DNA of 64,000 bases from Pyxidicoccus parkwaysis (GCF_017301735.1 NZ_CP071090.1:7988001-8052000), one strand, 5' to 3'; shown: positions 16,886-30,800, numbered from the stretch's first letter. Notes: generated by a model from the sequence alone, not told the origin. Numbers and translations are program-made.

Positions 16886-18844
16886 ATGCATGTCCCTCCC
16901 CTGCCCGTCCGCACCGCCGTCCTGCTGTGCATCGTGTGCGGTAGCACGGCGACCGCGGAGCCGTGGAAGGGAGCCCGGCCGGGCACGACGACGGAGCGGC
17001 AGGTGGTGCGCTTGCTCGGCGAGCCCACCCGGCGCGGTGACGAGGGACAGGAATTGGTGCTCGTCTACGAGGACGCGCAGGCCCCCGAGGGCACGCGTCG
17101 CGCCGAGCTGCACCTGACGCCGAAGACGCGGCGTCTGCGCCGCATCGACCTCGAGCCCGACACCGCGCCGACCCGCGAGGCCATCGAGCAGAAGTACGGC
17201 CCGGAGTGCGGGCCCGGCCGTGCGGGGAAGCCGTGCTACCAGGTCCGCGTCACGCCCGACAGCGAGCCCTACTTCCACTACGCCTGGCGGGGACTGGCGG
17301 TGTTCTTCTCCGGAGGCGAGGTGCGCGCGCTGACGTACCTGCCGCCCGCGCGCAGCCGCCGCTCCGCCGCGCTGCCGGTGCCGCCGCCTCCATGGCTGAA
17401 GGAGTCGCCCGCGAGCAGCGTGGCGCCCACCGAGGGCCCGAAGGAAGAGGCAGCGCCCGCGGTCGCCACTCCGGACCCTGGCGCCATGGACCTGGCGGTG
17501 GCATCTATCGTCGACGAGACCGGAGGCGCGGCGGGCGCGGCGGCGGCGGAGGAGCTCACGGTGCCGACCATCGTCGAAGCGTCGGGGAAGCCCATCACGG
17601 CTTCCGGAAGCACGCCGGGCGCGGACGCGGAATCGGACGAGGGCCCGCAGCCGCTGAGCCAGCCGGAGGTCTTGGATGAGAACTCCTTCGACGTGCAGCA
17701 CGACCCGCTGACGGTGGGCGGCATCTACTACCAGCGTGCCGAGCTGTATGGCGCGAGCCGCGCCTCCGAGGCGGGCACGGCGCTGCAGCCCAACTTCCCC
17801 GCGCTGCTCGACATCTACCTGGACGCCAAGCCGGTGGACGGCCTCCGGGGTTTCGCGGTGGGGCGGCTGCTCTACGACCCGGTGGACCCGGCGCTGTCCA
17901 CGCCGAAGACGAGCCTGGACAAGCTGTGGCTGTACTTCGGCCTCGCCGACCGCGTGTTCTTCACCATCGGCCGGCAGCACGTGCGGTGGGGCAGCAACAA
18001 GGTGTGGACGCCCACCAATTTCCTGAGGGACCCGAACCCCGACCCGCTGGACGCCTACGACCTGCGCCCCGGCGTGGACATGCTGAAGATCAACATCCCC
18101 TGGGAGTCGCTGGCGTCGAACCTGTGGCTCGTCGGCACGGCGAACCTGGACTCCGCCGCGACGAATCCGTCGGGCATCCAGTACGGCGGCGCGGTGCGCG
18201 CCGAGGTGGCGCTGGGCACCAGCGAGCTCATCGCCACCGCACACTTCCGCGAGGCCCGCCGCCCGCGTTTCGGCCTGGACTACTCGCTGGGCGTGGGCCG
18301 GTTCGACTTCAACGCCGAGGTGGCGGTGCTGCAGGACTCGGACACCCGCGTCTGGGAGCGCTCCGGAGACACCTTCGTCGAGCGCAGCATCGACGGTCCG
18401 CAAATCCAGGCGGCCGGCGGCATCCAGGCGCAGTTCCGCGTCGCGGACGTGTACCGCACCGTGGTGCGCCTGGAGGGGCTCTACAACCAGCTCGGCACGA
18501 CAGACCGGAAGCTGCTCACCTGGGAGCAGTCCACCGGCGACTTCCAGCCGCTCTACTTCGGCCGCCTGTATGGCATGGCGCAGATCGCCGTCACCGCGCG
18601 CAACGTGTACGAGCCGACCTTCGCCCTCACCGTTTTGGGGAACGTGAGCGACCCGTCCTTCCTCGCGCGCCTGGACGTCAACGGCTCGCGGCTGCGTGAC
18701 GTGGTGGTGGCGGCCTTCGTGGAAATGCCCTTCGGCGAGCGCGGAGGCGAGTTCCGCTTCCAGCCCGACCCGACGGTGGCGGACCTGCCCGCGACGGACC
18801 TGGGCTTGTTCCGCGTCGGCATCAACCTGCGGCTCCGGCTGTGA
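16886..18844 (+). CDS. BamE-like domain plus outer-membrane beta-barrel protein, 652 aa
   Basis: Signal peptide MHVPPLPVRTAVLLCIVCGS then ATAEP. Residues about 27-150 look like a SmpA/BamE-like domain (the G-x-T-x4-V-x3-LG-x-P pattern: PGTTTERQVVRLLGEP). After a low-complexity linker, residues about 250-650 show repeated aromatic-capped strands (ELYGASRA, FFTIGRQHVRWG, LDYSLGVG) of an outer-membrane barrel, with a final strand ending in Leu-Arg-Leu. Expected in the outer membrane. It ends 13 bp before the NRPS start, so it is probably the first gene of the NRPS operon and may export, bind or resist the peptide. A weak promoter (TAGACT at 16869) precedes it. Confidence 0.8.
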   Translation: MHVPPLPVRTAVLLCIVCGSTATAEPWKGARPGTTTERQVVRLLGEPTRRGDEGQELVLVYEDAQAPEGTRRAELHLTPKTRRLRRIDLEPDTAPTREAIEQKYGPECGPGRAGKPCYQVRVTPDSEPYFHYAWRGLAVFFSGGEVRALTYLPPARSRRSAALPVPPPPWLKESPASSVAPTEGPKEEAAPAVATPDPGAMDLAVASIVDETGGAAGAAAAEELTVPTIVEASGKPITASGSTPGADAESDEGPQPLSQPEVLDENSFDVQHDPLTVGGIYYQRAELYGASRASEAGTALQPNFPALLDIYLDAKPVDGLRGFAVGRLLYDPVDPALSTPKTSLDKLWLYFGLADRVFFTIGRQHVRWGSNKVWTPTNFLRDPNPDPLDAYDLRPGVDMLKINIPWESLASNLWLVGTANLDSAATNPSGIQYGGAVRAEVALGTSELIATAHFREARRPRFGLDYSLGVGRFDFNAEVAVLQDSDTRVWERSGDTFVERSIDGPQIQAAGGIQAQFRVADVYRTVVRLEGLYNQLGTTDRKLLTWEQSTGDFQPLYFGRLYGMAQIAVTARNVYEPTFALTVLGNVSDPSFLARLDVNGSRLRDVVVAAFVEMPFGERGGEFRFQPDPTVADLPATDLGLFRVGINLRLRL

Positions 18845-18857
18845 GGCCTTCCTTTAC

Positions 18858-21800
18858 ATGACTGCTCCGAACGACTTCGACCCCTCCACTCCGGGTGAGA
18901 AGGCTGCCCGGATTCCCGCGTCCTCCTCCGAGCGACAGGCCAACGTCATGCGCCCCCTGAGCGAAGCGGAGCGCCAGCAGGTGCTCTTCGGGTTCAACGC
19001 CGCCGCGGAACCGCTCGAGGCGAGCGGCACGGTGGTGGCTCGGTTCGAGGCACGGGTGGCGCTCACGCCGGATGCGCCCGCGCTCGACTTCGAGGGCGCG
19101 GGTGTCACGTACCGGCAGCTCGACGCGCGAGCGAACCAGCTCGCGTGGTACCTGCGCTCGCTGGGCGTGGGGCCGGAGTCTCGCGTCGCGCTGTGCCTGG
19201 AGCGCTCGCCCTCGCTGGTGGTGGGCATGCTGGGCGTGCTCAAGGCGGGTGGTGCGTTCGTTCCATTGGACCCGGCGCATCCGGCGGAGCGCCTGGGCTT
19301 CATGCTGGCGGACTCGGGCGCCTCGGTGCTCGTCACGGAGCAGGCACTGAAGTCGTTGGTTCCTGGCGGGACAGCGGCGCGAGTGGTGCTCGACTCGGAG
19401 GCCGCGCGACTGGAGCTGTTGTCCACGGCGGCGCCTCCGCTCGGCGTCACCGCGGAGAGCCTCGCGTATGTCATCTACACGTCGGGGACCACGGGCACGC
19501 CGAAGGGCACGCTGCTGCACCACGGAGGTCTGACGAACACGGCGCTGGCGGCGGTGCGGGCCCATGGCTTCCGCGCGAGCGACCGCGTGCTCCAGTACGC
19601 GTCACCCGGCTTCGATGCTTGCGTGTGTGAGGTGTTCGCCACGCTGCTCGCCGGGGCCACGCTGGTGCAGGCGCCTCGCGAGCGGCTGCTGCCCGACGCG
19701 CCCCTGCGCACCCTGCTGCGCGAGCAGCGCATCAGTGCCGTCACGTTGACGCCCTCCGTGCTGGCGCAGTTGGAGACGGAGGGACTGGAGAGGCTCGCCA
19801 CGGTCATCTCCGCCGGTGAGGCGCTGCCTCCCGAGGTGGCTCGACGCTGGGGGGCGGGACGCACGCTGCTCAATGCGTACGGCCCCACCGAGGTCACCGT
19901 CTGCGCGTCGATTACGCCCGGCCCGGTGAACCCCGAGCGGCTCACGCTCGGCCGCCCGTGGCCCAACACGCGGCTGTACGTGCTGGATGAGGAGCTGCGG
20001 CCACTGCCTGTCGGTGTGCCGGGTGAGCTGTTCATCGGTGGTGCGGGTGTGGCCCGTGGCTACCTGGGCCGCGCGGACCTCAGCGCGGAGCGCTTCGTTC
20101 CGGATGCGTTCTCCGGCGTCGCGGGCGCGCGGCTGTACCGCACCGGAGACCAGGTGCGCTGGCGGGCCGATGGTGAGCTGGAGTACCTGGGCCGGCTCGA
20201 CTCGCAGGTGAAGGTGCGCGGCGTGCGCATCGAGCCAGGTGAAGTCGAATCCGTGCTCGCGAAGCACCCCGAGGTACGCGAGGCGGCGGTGGTGCTGCGC
20301 TCGCGAGGCTCGGGTGAGTCGGAGCTCGTGGCCTTCGTGGTGCCGTCGTCGGCCGCGCGCCCGGAGCTTCGGCAGGGCGAAGAGCCCCCGACCTCCACGC
20401 TGCGGGCGTGGCTGCGAGCGCGCCTGCCCGAGCACCTGGTGCCGTCCTCCTTCGCATGGCTGCCGGCGCTGCCCCTGACGCCCTCGGGAAAGCTGGACCG
20501 CGCGGTGCTGGCGAATCGGGACATCGGTCCGCGAGAGGACGCTCCTGGTGAGCCGCCTCGAGGGCCCGTGGAGACGCTGCTCGCCCAGCACTTCGCACAG
20601 GTGCTGGGGCTGGAGACGGTGTCACGCGAGGCCCACTTCTTCGAGCTGGGTGGCCATTCGCTGAGCGCCACGCGACTGATGGCGCGCGTGCGTCAGTCCT
20701 TCGGCGTGGAGCTGCCCCTGGCCGCGCTGTTCACCTCGCCCACCGTGGAGGGGCTCGCGCGAGTCATCGAAGCGCGGCCCGCGGGCTCCGGGTTGCTTCC
20801 GTTGCCCACGCCCGAGCGCCTGCCTCCGGGGACGGAACCGCGCGTGTCCTTCGCGCAGGAGCGCATGTGGTTCCTGCACCAGCTCCAGCCCGAGCTGCGC
20901 GCCTATCAACTCCCGGAGGCCGTGGAGCTGCACGGCCCGGTGGAGGTCGCGGCGCTGGAGTCCGCGCTGCGGTTGTTGCTGGAACGCCACCCCGTGCTGC
21001 GCACCACCTTCGTCGCGCGTGAAGGTCATCCGGCGCCGAAGCTGCACGCGGTCCCCGCGCAGGTGCTTCAGGTAGAGGAGACGCCGTCCTCCACGGGGGA
21101 GCTGCCCTGGCATCGACTGCGAGAAGAGGCCTCGCGTCCGTTCTCGTTGGAGAGCGGCCCGCTCTATCGCTTCCGCCTTTTCCGCCTGGCGCCCGAGCAT
21201 CACGTGTTGTTGCTCGTGCTGCATCACGTGGCCGTGGACGGCACGTCGATGAATGTCCTCCTGCGCGAGCTGGCGCAGGCACATGCGGCGTTCCGTGCGC
21301 AGCGCGCGCCGTCGCTTCCCGCGCCGCTGCTGGACTTCGCGGACGTGGCGGCGTGGCAGCGCTCGCCGGAGGTCCATGCTCGCGAGGAGGCGCAGCTCGA
21401 ATACTGGAAGCAGCAGTTGGCGGGGGCTCCGGCGCTGCTGACGTTGCCCACGGACAGGCCGCGTCCGCCCGTGCTGAGCGACCGGGGTGCCAGCACCCGT
21501 CGGTACCGCTTGCCTGCTCCCATGGCTCGGGCACTCGGAGAGGTGTGCCGCCGGCATCAGGTCACTCCGTTCATGGCGCTGTACGCCGCGTTCGCCGGAC
21601 TGCTGCAGCGCTACTCCGGACAGGACGAGCTGTGCGTCGGTACTCCCGTGGCGGGGCGCACGCACCCGGCCACCGAGGATGTCGTCGGCCTGTTCATCAA
21701 CACGCTGGTGCTGCGCACTCGCGTGGACCCTCGGGCTTCGTTCTCCGCACTGCTGGCTCAGGTGCGCGCCACGGCCCTCGAAGCGTTTGCCCATCAGGAG

Positions 21801-24800
21801 GCTCCCTTCGAGCGTGTCGTCGAAGCGCTCCACGTCGAACGCAGCCTCAGTCATGCGCCTCTCTTCCAGGTCATGTTCGACCTGAACCGGGTGCAGCACT
21901 CGCTCGCGGAGGTCTTCCCGGAGCTGACGTCCCGCTCCGTTCCCCTGGACCCGGGTGCCAGTCCGTTCGATGTGTCCCTCACGGTGAGCGAGGACGCTCG
22001 CGGACATCACGAGCTGTTCCTTCAGTACCGCACCGAGCTGTACGAGGAGCGCAGTGCTGAGCGGATGCTGGAGCACTACCTCCAGCTCCTCGCTCGCGCG
22101 TTGGAGTCTCCCGAGACGCCTGTCGCCAACCTATCTCTGAACAGCGACGCCGAACGTCAGCGCGTCGTGCGCGAGTTCAATGCGACGGAGCGCGCGTTCG
22201 ACTCCGAGGCCACCGTGGGCTCGCTGCTGCGCGCCACCTTCGCGCGGACTCCCGAGGCCGTCGCGCTGGTGACTCCTGACGTCACCCTCACGTTTGCCCA
22301 GTTGGGTGAGCGTGCTGCGCGGCTTGCTTCGCATCTGGCCGCCCTGGGTGCCCGACCTGAGTCCGTGGTGGGCGTGTGCCTGGAGCGCTCCGCTGAGTGC
22401 GTGGTGTCCCTGCTGGCCATCCACCTCAGCGGCGCCGCGTGCCTTCCGTTGGAGCCCTCGCATCCTCCTGCGCGCCGCGCTTCTCTGCTGCGTCAGTCCG
22501 GCGCCGTGCTCGTCGTGTCTCGGCCCGCGCTCTTCGAGGGGGCAGAAGTCGGTGTCCCGCTGGTGCAGCCCGAAGCGGCTGATGCGCCCGGTGCTGCGAT
22601 GGCGCCACCGCTCGCTGCTCGGGCGGAGAGTCTTGCGTATCTGCTCTACACCTCCGGCTCCACGGGCGAGCCCAAGGGCGTGGAGTTGACTCAGCGCAAC
22701 GTCGTCCACTGCTTCGCCGCCTTCGACGACTTCTATGCCACTCGCCCGGGCCATACCTGGGCCGCTTCCGGCAGCCTCTCCTTCGACATCCACCTGGAGG
22801 AGTTGCTCTTCAGCCTCACTCGTGGCGCTCGCGTCGTCCTCCGTCCCGTGGGGCCTCTGGGGCTGGGCCGCGACATTGCCCGCCACGGCATCAGTCACAT
22901 CGTCATCACCCCGTCGTCCCTGGCTGCGGCCTTCGAGGAGCCCGGTGCTCCCGAGGCATTGCGAAAGCTGAGCGTGCTGGTGGCCGGTGGCGAGGTGCTG
23001 CCCGATTCGCTGGTGCAGCAGTTGGCGTTTACGAGTACCCGTCTCGTCAACACCTACGGGCCCACCGAAACCAGCATCAACGTCGCCGCCGAGCTGACGC
23101 TGGCCTCCCGGCCCGTGCGCCTGGGCAAGCCGTTGGACAGGTGCCAGTTGTACGTGCTGGACGACTCCCTCCAGCCCCTTCCCGTCGGCGTGCCCGGGGA
23201 AGTCTTCATCGGTGGCACGTGTCTCGGCCGTGGCTACCGTGGCCGCGCGGACCTCACCGCCGAGCGCTTCATTCCCGACGCCTTCTCCGGCGTGCCCGGC
23301 GCCCGCCTCTACCGCACCGGTGACAGAGCCCGGTGGAATGAGGACGGCAGCCTCAGCTTCCTGGGCCGCACTGACTTCCAGCTCAAGGTGCGCGGCGTGC
23401 GCGTCGAGTTGGAGGAAATCGAAGCCGCGCTGCTTCGCGTCTCCGGCGTGCGTCAGGCGGCAGTCGTTGCGCGGCGTGGACTTCGCGACACGGAATTGGT
23501 GGCCTACCTCGTCCTCGACGGGGCCACACAGACGCGCTCCGTGCGGGACTCGCTGGCCACGGTGCTGCCCGAGGCGCTGGTGCCCTCGCGCCTCATCGCT
23601 CTGGACTCGCTGCCCACCAACACCCACGGCAAGGTGGACCGACAGGCTCTGGCCGCGATTCCCGTGGAGGACTCGTCTTCTGAAGAGTCCGTCCACTCGC
23701 CGCCTCGCGGGCCCGTGGAGGAGTTGCTCGCGCAGCTCTTCTGCCAGGTGCTGGGGCTGGAGAAGGTTTCGCGCGATGCGGACTTCTTCGCACTGGGCGG
23801 GCACTCACTCAGCGCTACTCGGCTCGTGGCTCGTGTGCGGCAGGCCTTTGGCGTCGAGCTGCCCCTCGCTGCTCTCTTTGCTTCGCCCACCGTGCTCGGC
23901 CTTGCTCGTGCGCTCACCGAGCATCAGCAGACGCGAGCCCCTGCCCTTCCCGCGCCCATGCCCCGGCCTCCGGGGACAGCGGCAGTGCCTTCCCTGTCGC
24001 AGGAGCGGATGTGGTTCCTGCAACAGCTCCAGCCTGATTCCGCCGCGTACCTCATCCCCGAGGCACTGGAGCTGAGCGGCGCGCTCGATGTCGCGGCGCT
24101 GGAGTCGTCGCTCCGGCTGCTGTTGGAGCGCCACGTCTCGCTGCGCTCCTACTTCCCGCCCTCCGAGGGCCGTCCGCTGCTGGCCTTCCACGAGGTCCCT
24201 CGGCGAGTGCTCGTCGTGGAAGACCTGTTGGCGATGGCGGAGGACGAGGACGCTCTCCAGTCGATGCTGTCGCGCCGGTTGCTGGCGGAGACCTCGCGCC
24301 CGTTCTCCCTGGAGCGCGGACCGCTCTACCGCTTCCACCTGTTCCGGCTGGCGGCCGGACACCACGTGCTGTTGCTCGTGCTGCATCACCTCGTGGTGGA
24401 CGGGCTGGGCATGGATGTCCTTCTGCGCGAGCTGGCGCAGGCCTATGCCTCCTTCCGCGAGCAGCGCACGCCGACGCTTCCCGCTCCGCTCGTCGACTAT
24501 GTGGACGTGGCGGCGTGGCAGCGCACCGAACCGGTTCGTGAGCGCGAGGACATCCACGTCGGCTACTGGAAGGAACGACTCGCCGGGGCTCCCGCGCTGC
24601 TCGCGCTGCCCACGGACAGGCCTCGTCCTTCCGTCCTGAGTGACAGAGGTGCTTTCAGTCGCCGCCTCCGTGTGCCGCCTGCACTGTGGCAGGCGTTGAA
24701 TGCGCTGTGCCGGCGGCATCAGGTCACTCCGTTCATGGCGCTGTACGCCGCGTTCGCCGGACTGTTGCAGCGCTACTCCGGGCAGGACGAGCTGTGCGTC

Positions 24801-27800
24801 GGTACTCCCGTGGCGGGGCGCTCGCATCCGGTCACCGATGATGTCGTCGGCCTGTTCATCAACACGCTCGTGCTGCGTACTCGCGTGGACCCGCGTGCTC
24901 CGTTCTCCGCGCTGCTGGCCCAGGTTCGTGCCACGGCCCTCGAAGCGTTTGCCCATCAGGAGGCGCCCTTCGAGCGTGTCGTCGAAGCGCTCCACGTCGA
25001 ACGCAGCCTCAGCCACGCGCCGCTCTTCCAGGTCATGTTCGACCTGAACCGGGTGGAGACCTCGCTGGCCACCGCGCTCCCGGGGCTCACGGTGCGCTCG
25101 CGGTTCGTCGACAACGGTACGAGCCAGCTCGACCTCGCGCTCACCGCCTCCGAGGACTCGGAGGGACTGGAGCTCTTCTTCCAGTACCGCACCGACCTCT
25201 TCGATCGCGCCACCGTCGAGCGAATGCTCGTCCACTACGTGCGCTTCCTGGAGCACGCGCTCGAAGCGCCGGACCAGTCCACGGGGGCGCTGTCCCTGCT
25301 CAGTCCCGAAGAGCACCGCAGGGTGGTGCGCGAGTTCAATGCGACGGAGCGGACGTTCGACTCCGAGGCCACGGTGGGCTCACTGCTGCGCGCCACCTTC
25401 GCGCGAACTCCCGAGGCCGTGGCGCTGGTGACTCCTGACGTCACCCTCACGTTTGCCCAACTGGGTGAGCGTGCTGCGCGGCTTGCTTCGCATCTGGCTG
25501 CCCTGGGTGCCCGGCCTGAGTCCGTGGTGGGCGTGTGCCTGGAGCGCTCCGCTGAGTGTGTGGTGTCCCTGCTGGCCATCCACCTCAGCGGCGCCGCGTG
25601 CCTTCCGTTGGAGCCCTCGCATCCTCCTGCGCGCCGCGCTTCTCTGCTGCGTCAGTCCGGCGCCGTGCTCGTCGTGTCCCGGCCTGCGTTGTTTGAAGGG
25701 GCAGAAGTCGGTGTCCCGCTGGTGCAGCCCGAAGCGGCTGACGCGCCCGGTGCTGCGATGGCGCCACCGCTCGCTGCTCGGGCGGAGAGTCTTGCGTATC
25801 TGCTCTACACCTCCGGCTCCACGGGCGAGCCCAAGGGCGTGGAGTTGACTCAGCGCAACGTCGTCCACTGCTTCGCCGCCTTCGACGACTTCTACGCGAC
25901 TCGCCCGGGCCATACCTGGGCGGCCTCTGGCAGCCTCTCCTTCGACATCCACTTGGAGGAGTTGCTCTTCAGCCTCACTCGTGGTGCTCGCGTCATCCTT
26001 CGTCCCGTGGGGCCGTTGGGCCTTGGCCGCGACATTGCCCGCCACGGCATCAGCCACATCGTCATCACCCCGTCGTCCCTGGCTGCGGCCTTCGAGGAGC
26101 CCGGTGCTCCCGAGGCACTGCGGAAGCTGAGCGTGCTGGTGGCGGGTGGCGAAGTGCTGCCCGACTCGCTGGTGCAGCAGTTGGCCTTCACTTCCACGCG
26201 GCTGGTCAACACCTACGGGCCCACCGAAACCAGCATCAACGTCGCCGCCGAGCTGACGCTGGCCTCCCGGCCCGTGCGCCTGGGCAAGCCGTTGGACAGG
26301 TGCCAGTTGTACGTGCTGGACGACTCCCTCCAGCCCCTTCCCGTGGGCGTGCCCGGGGAAGTCTTCATCGGTGGCACCTGCCTCGGCCGTGGCTACCGTG
26401 GCCGTGCGGACCTCACCGCCGAGCGCTTCATTCCCGACGCCTTCTCCGGCGTGCCCGGCGCCCGCCTCTACCGCACCGGTGACAGAGCCCGGTGGAATGA
26501 GGACGGCAGCCTCAGCTTCCTGGGCCGCACCGACTTCCAGCTCAAGGTGCGCGGCGTGCGCGTCGAGTTGGAGGAAATCGAAGCCGCGCTGCTTCGCGTC
26601 TCCGGCGTGCGTCAGGCCGCTGTCGTTGCGCGGCGCGGACTTCGCGACACGGAGCTGCTGGCCTACCTCGTCCTCGACGGGGCTGCGCAGACGCGCTCCG
26701 TGCGGGACTCGCTGGCCACGGTGCTTCCCGAGGCGCTGGTGCCCTCTCGCCTCATCGCTCTGGACTCGCTGCCCACCAACACCCACGGCAAGGTGGACCG
26801 ACAGGCTCTGGCCGCGATTCCCGTGGAGGATTCAGCGGAGGAGTCCGTCTACTCTCCGCCTCGTGGGCCGGTGGAGGAGTTGCTCGCGCAGCTCTTCTGT
26901 CAGGTGCTGGGGCTGGAGAAGGTTTCGCGCGACGCGGACTTCTTCGCTCTGGGCGGCCACTCCCTCAGCGCTACTCGGCTCGTAGCTCGTGTGCGGCAGG
27001 CCTTTGGCGTCGAGCTTCCCCTGGCCGCCCTCTTCGCTTCGCCTTCCGTGCTCGGCCTTGCTCGTGTTCTCGACGAACATCGGCATGCCAGTGCGCCTCC
27101 GTTGCCCGCGCCCACGCCTCGTCCTGAAGGCGCGCCTTCTGTTGCGTCGTTCGCTCAGGAGCGGCTGTGGTTCCTGCACCAGCTCCAGCCGGGCCTTCGC
27201 GCGTACCACGTGCCCGAGGCCGTGGAGCTGCGCGGCGACCTCGATGTCTCCGTGCTGGAGTCCTCGCTTCGGCTGCTCCTGGAGCGCCATCCCGTGCTTC
27301 GCACCACCCTCGTTGCCCACGAGGGACGTCCGGTGCCTCGACTGAATCCGCTCCCCGGTCGAGTTCTTCACGTGGAGGAGCTGTCCGCCTCGGGCAACTC
27401 CGTTCCGTGGCCCCGGCTGCTCGAGGAGTCCACGCGTCCCTTCTCGCTGGAGCAGGGACCGCTGTACCGCTTCCACCTGTTCCGCCTCGCGCCGGGGCAT
27501 CACGTGTTGTTGCTCGTGCTGCACCACGTGCTCGTGGACGGGCTCTCCATGGATGTCCTCCTGCGAGAGCTGGCGAGCATCTACACGGCGCTGACCGCGC
27601 ACCGTGCTCCGGCCCTGCCCCCCGTGCCGCTCGACTATGCGGACGTGGCGGCATGGCAGCGCACGGCTTCCGTTCGTGCCCGTGAGGAGGCGCACCTCGC
27701 CTACTGGAAGCGGCAGCTCGCCGGTGCTCCCGCACTGCTGTCACTGCCCACCGACAAGCCGCGTCCGGCCGTGCTCTGTGACAGGGGGGCGCTCAGCCAC

Positions 27801-30800
27801 TTCCACCGACTGTCTCCGGAGCTGACCCGGGCGCTCGCTTCGCTGTGCCGTCAGCACCAGGTCACTCCGTTCATGGCGCTGGGCTCGGCGTTCATGGCGC
27901 TGATGCGGCGCTACTCCGGCCAGGACGACCTGTGCGTGGGCACGCCCGTGTCGGGCCGCATCCATCCCGCCACGGAAGAGGTGGTGGGCCTGTTCACCAA
28001 CAACGTGGTGCTGCGCACGCACGTGCCCACGGACCTCTCCTTCGCGTCGCTGCTGGCGCGGATGCGCGCTACGTCCGTGGAAGCCTTCGCCCACCAGGAA
28101 GCTCCCTTCGAGCGCGTCGTCGACGCCCTCCAGGTCGAGCGCAGCCTCAGCCACTCACCGCTGTTCCAGGTGGCCTTCATCTGGGAGCACGCGGAGAGCT
28201 CGCTCGCGGAGGTGTTCCCCGGGCTCGATGCGCGTCCGCTGCTCGTGGACAGCCAGTCCACGCAGGTCGAGCTGGCCCTCAACGTCTTCGAGGACGCCGA
28301 GGGCTACGCGCTGCTCATCCAGTACAGCACCGACCTCTTCGAGGCGCCCACCATCGAGCGGTTCCTCGCGCACTACGTGCGCCTGCTGGAGCATGCGCTC
28401 GAAGCGCCGGACCTCACGGTGGGCGCGCTGTCCCTGCTGGCTCCCGAGGAGCGCCAGCGCGTGGTGCGCGACTTCAACGCAGCCGTGCGCGACTCCGATG
28501 CCGGCGCCTCGTGGCTCTCCCTCTTCGAGGGCGTGGTGGACCGCGACCCGGATGCTCCCGCGCTCGATTTCGAGGGCACGTGCGTCACGTACCGCCAGCT
28601 CGACACCCGGGCGAATCAGCTCGCGTGGCACCTGCGGTCGCTGGGCGTGGGCCCGGAGACTCGCGTCGCGCTGTGCGTGGAGCGCTCTCCGGACCTGGTC
28701 ATCGGCATGCTCGGCGTGCTCAAGGCGGGGGGTGCGTTCGTGCCGCTCGACGCGAGCCAGCCTTCGGAGCGACTGGGCTTCATGCTCGCCGACTCGGCGG
28801 CTCCCGTGCTCATCACCCAGGAGAGTCTCGCGGATGAGCTGCCTTCCCGGGGCGAGCTGCTCGTGCTGCTCGATGCGGACGCGCCGCTGCTGGAGCGACA
28901 GTCCGTCGACGCGCCCGATGCTCGGGTGACAGCGGACAGCCTCGCGTACGTCATCTACACGTCGGGCACCACCGGCAGGCCGAAGGGCGCGCTGCTCCAC
29001 CATGGAGGCCTGCGCAACACCGCCGTGGCCGCCGCTCGGGCACTGCGCCTGCGTCCTGAGGACCGCGTGTTGCAGTTCGCCTCGCCGGGCTTCGACGCGT
29101 CCGTCTGGGAGGTCTTCTCCACGCTGAGCGCCGGGGCCACGCTGGTGCTGGCGCCTCGCGAGCGGCTGCTTCCGGATGCTCCGTTGCGCACGTTGCTGCG
29201 CGAGCAGCACGTCACCGCCGCCACGCTCACGCCCTCGGTGCTGGCGCAACTGGAGACGGAGGGACTGGACTCGCTGGCCACGGTCGTCTCCGCGGGCGAA
29301 GCCCTGCCTCTGGACGTGGCTCGGCGCTGGGCGTCCGGACGCGTCCTGCTCAATGCGTACGGTCCCACTGAGGTCACCGTGTGCGCCGCCATCACTCCGG
29401 CCGCGCTCGCTTCGGACGTGCGGACCATCACGCTCGGCCGGCCGTGGCCGGGCACTTGCCTGTACGTGCTGGATGAGGCGTTGCAGCCGCTGCCCATCGG
29501 TGTTCCGGGGGAGCTGTTCATCGGCGGTGCCGGCGTGGCGCGTGGCTACTTGAACCGTCCGGACCTCACCTCCGAGCGCTTCGTTCCGGATGCGTTCTCC
29601 GGCGTCGCGGGCGCGCGGCTGTACCGCACCGGAGACAAGGCGCGCTGGCTGGAGAGCGGCGAGCTGGAGTACCTGGGCCGGCTCGACTCGCAGGTGAAGG
29701 TGCGCGGCGTGCGCATCGAGTTGGGCGAAATCGAAGCCGTGCTCGCCCGGCACCCCGAGGTGCGCGAGGCCGCGGTGGTGCTGCGCTCGCTGGGTGACGC
29801 CGAGCCGCAGCTCGTGGCCTACGTGGTGCCGTCGTCGGCTCCTCGTCCGGAATTGCGTCCGGGTGATGGGGCCCAGGCCTCCGCGCTGTTGTCATCGTTG
29901 GATGGGGCTCCCTCCTCCTCCGCGCTGCGGGCGTGGCTGCGAGAGCGTCTGCCCGATGCGCTCGTGCCTTCCGCTGTCCTTTCCCTGTCCGCCCTGCCGC
30001 TGACCTCCTCCGGCAAGCTGGACCGCAAGGCATTGAGCGCTCTACCCGTGGAAGAAGCCCACGCGGAGGCGGGCTCCGGCGAGGCGCCTCGGGGGCCCGT
30101 GGAGGAACTGCTCGCGCAGCTCTTCTGCAACGTGCTGGGCGTGGAGTCCGTGACGCGCGACGGACACTTCTTCGAGCTGGGTGGTCACTCGCTGAGTGCC
30201 ACGCGACTGGTGGCTCGCGTGCGCCAGTCCTTCGGTGTGGAATTGCCGCTGGCCACCGTCTTCGCCACGCCCACCGTGGCAGGCCTCGCTCGTGCGCTCG
30301 CCGAGCTCCAGCGCTCCAGCGCGGCTTCTCTTCCCGCGCCCACCCGATTGCCCCCGGGAGAGACGGCGGCTCCTTCATTCGCGCAGGAGCGACTGTGGTT
30401 CCTGCATCAGCTCCAGCCGGGGCTGCGCGCGTACCACATCCCGGAGGCCGTGGAGCTGCACGGCGCGTTGGACGTCACCGCGCTGGAGTCCTCGCTGCAC
30501 CTGCTGCTGGAGCGCCACCCTGTGCTGCGCTCCGTCTTCCCTGACTCGGATGGACGTCCGCGCCTCGCGGTGAGCGACCTGCCCTCGCGGGCGCTGCATG
30601 TGGAGGATGTGTCCGGTCAGGCCTCGCTGTCGGCGCGGCTGCGGGAAGAGGCCACGCGTCCGTTCTCGCTCGAAGAGGGTCCGCTCTACCGCTTCCGCGT
30701 GTTCCGCCTCGCTCCCGAGCACCACGTGCTGCAGTTGGTGCTGCACCACATCGTGGTGGATGGCCTGTCCATGGAAGTGCTGCTGCGGGACATGACCCTC

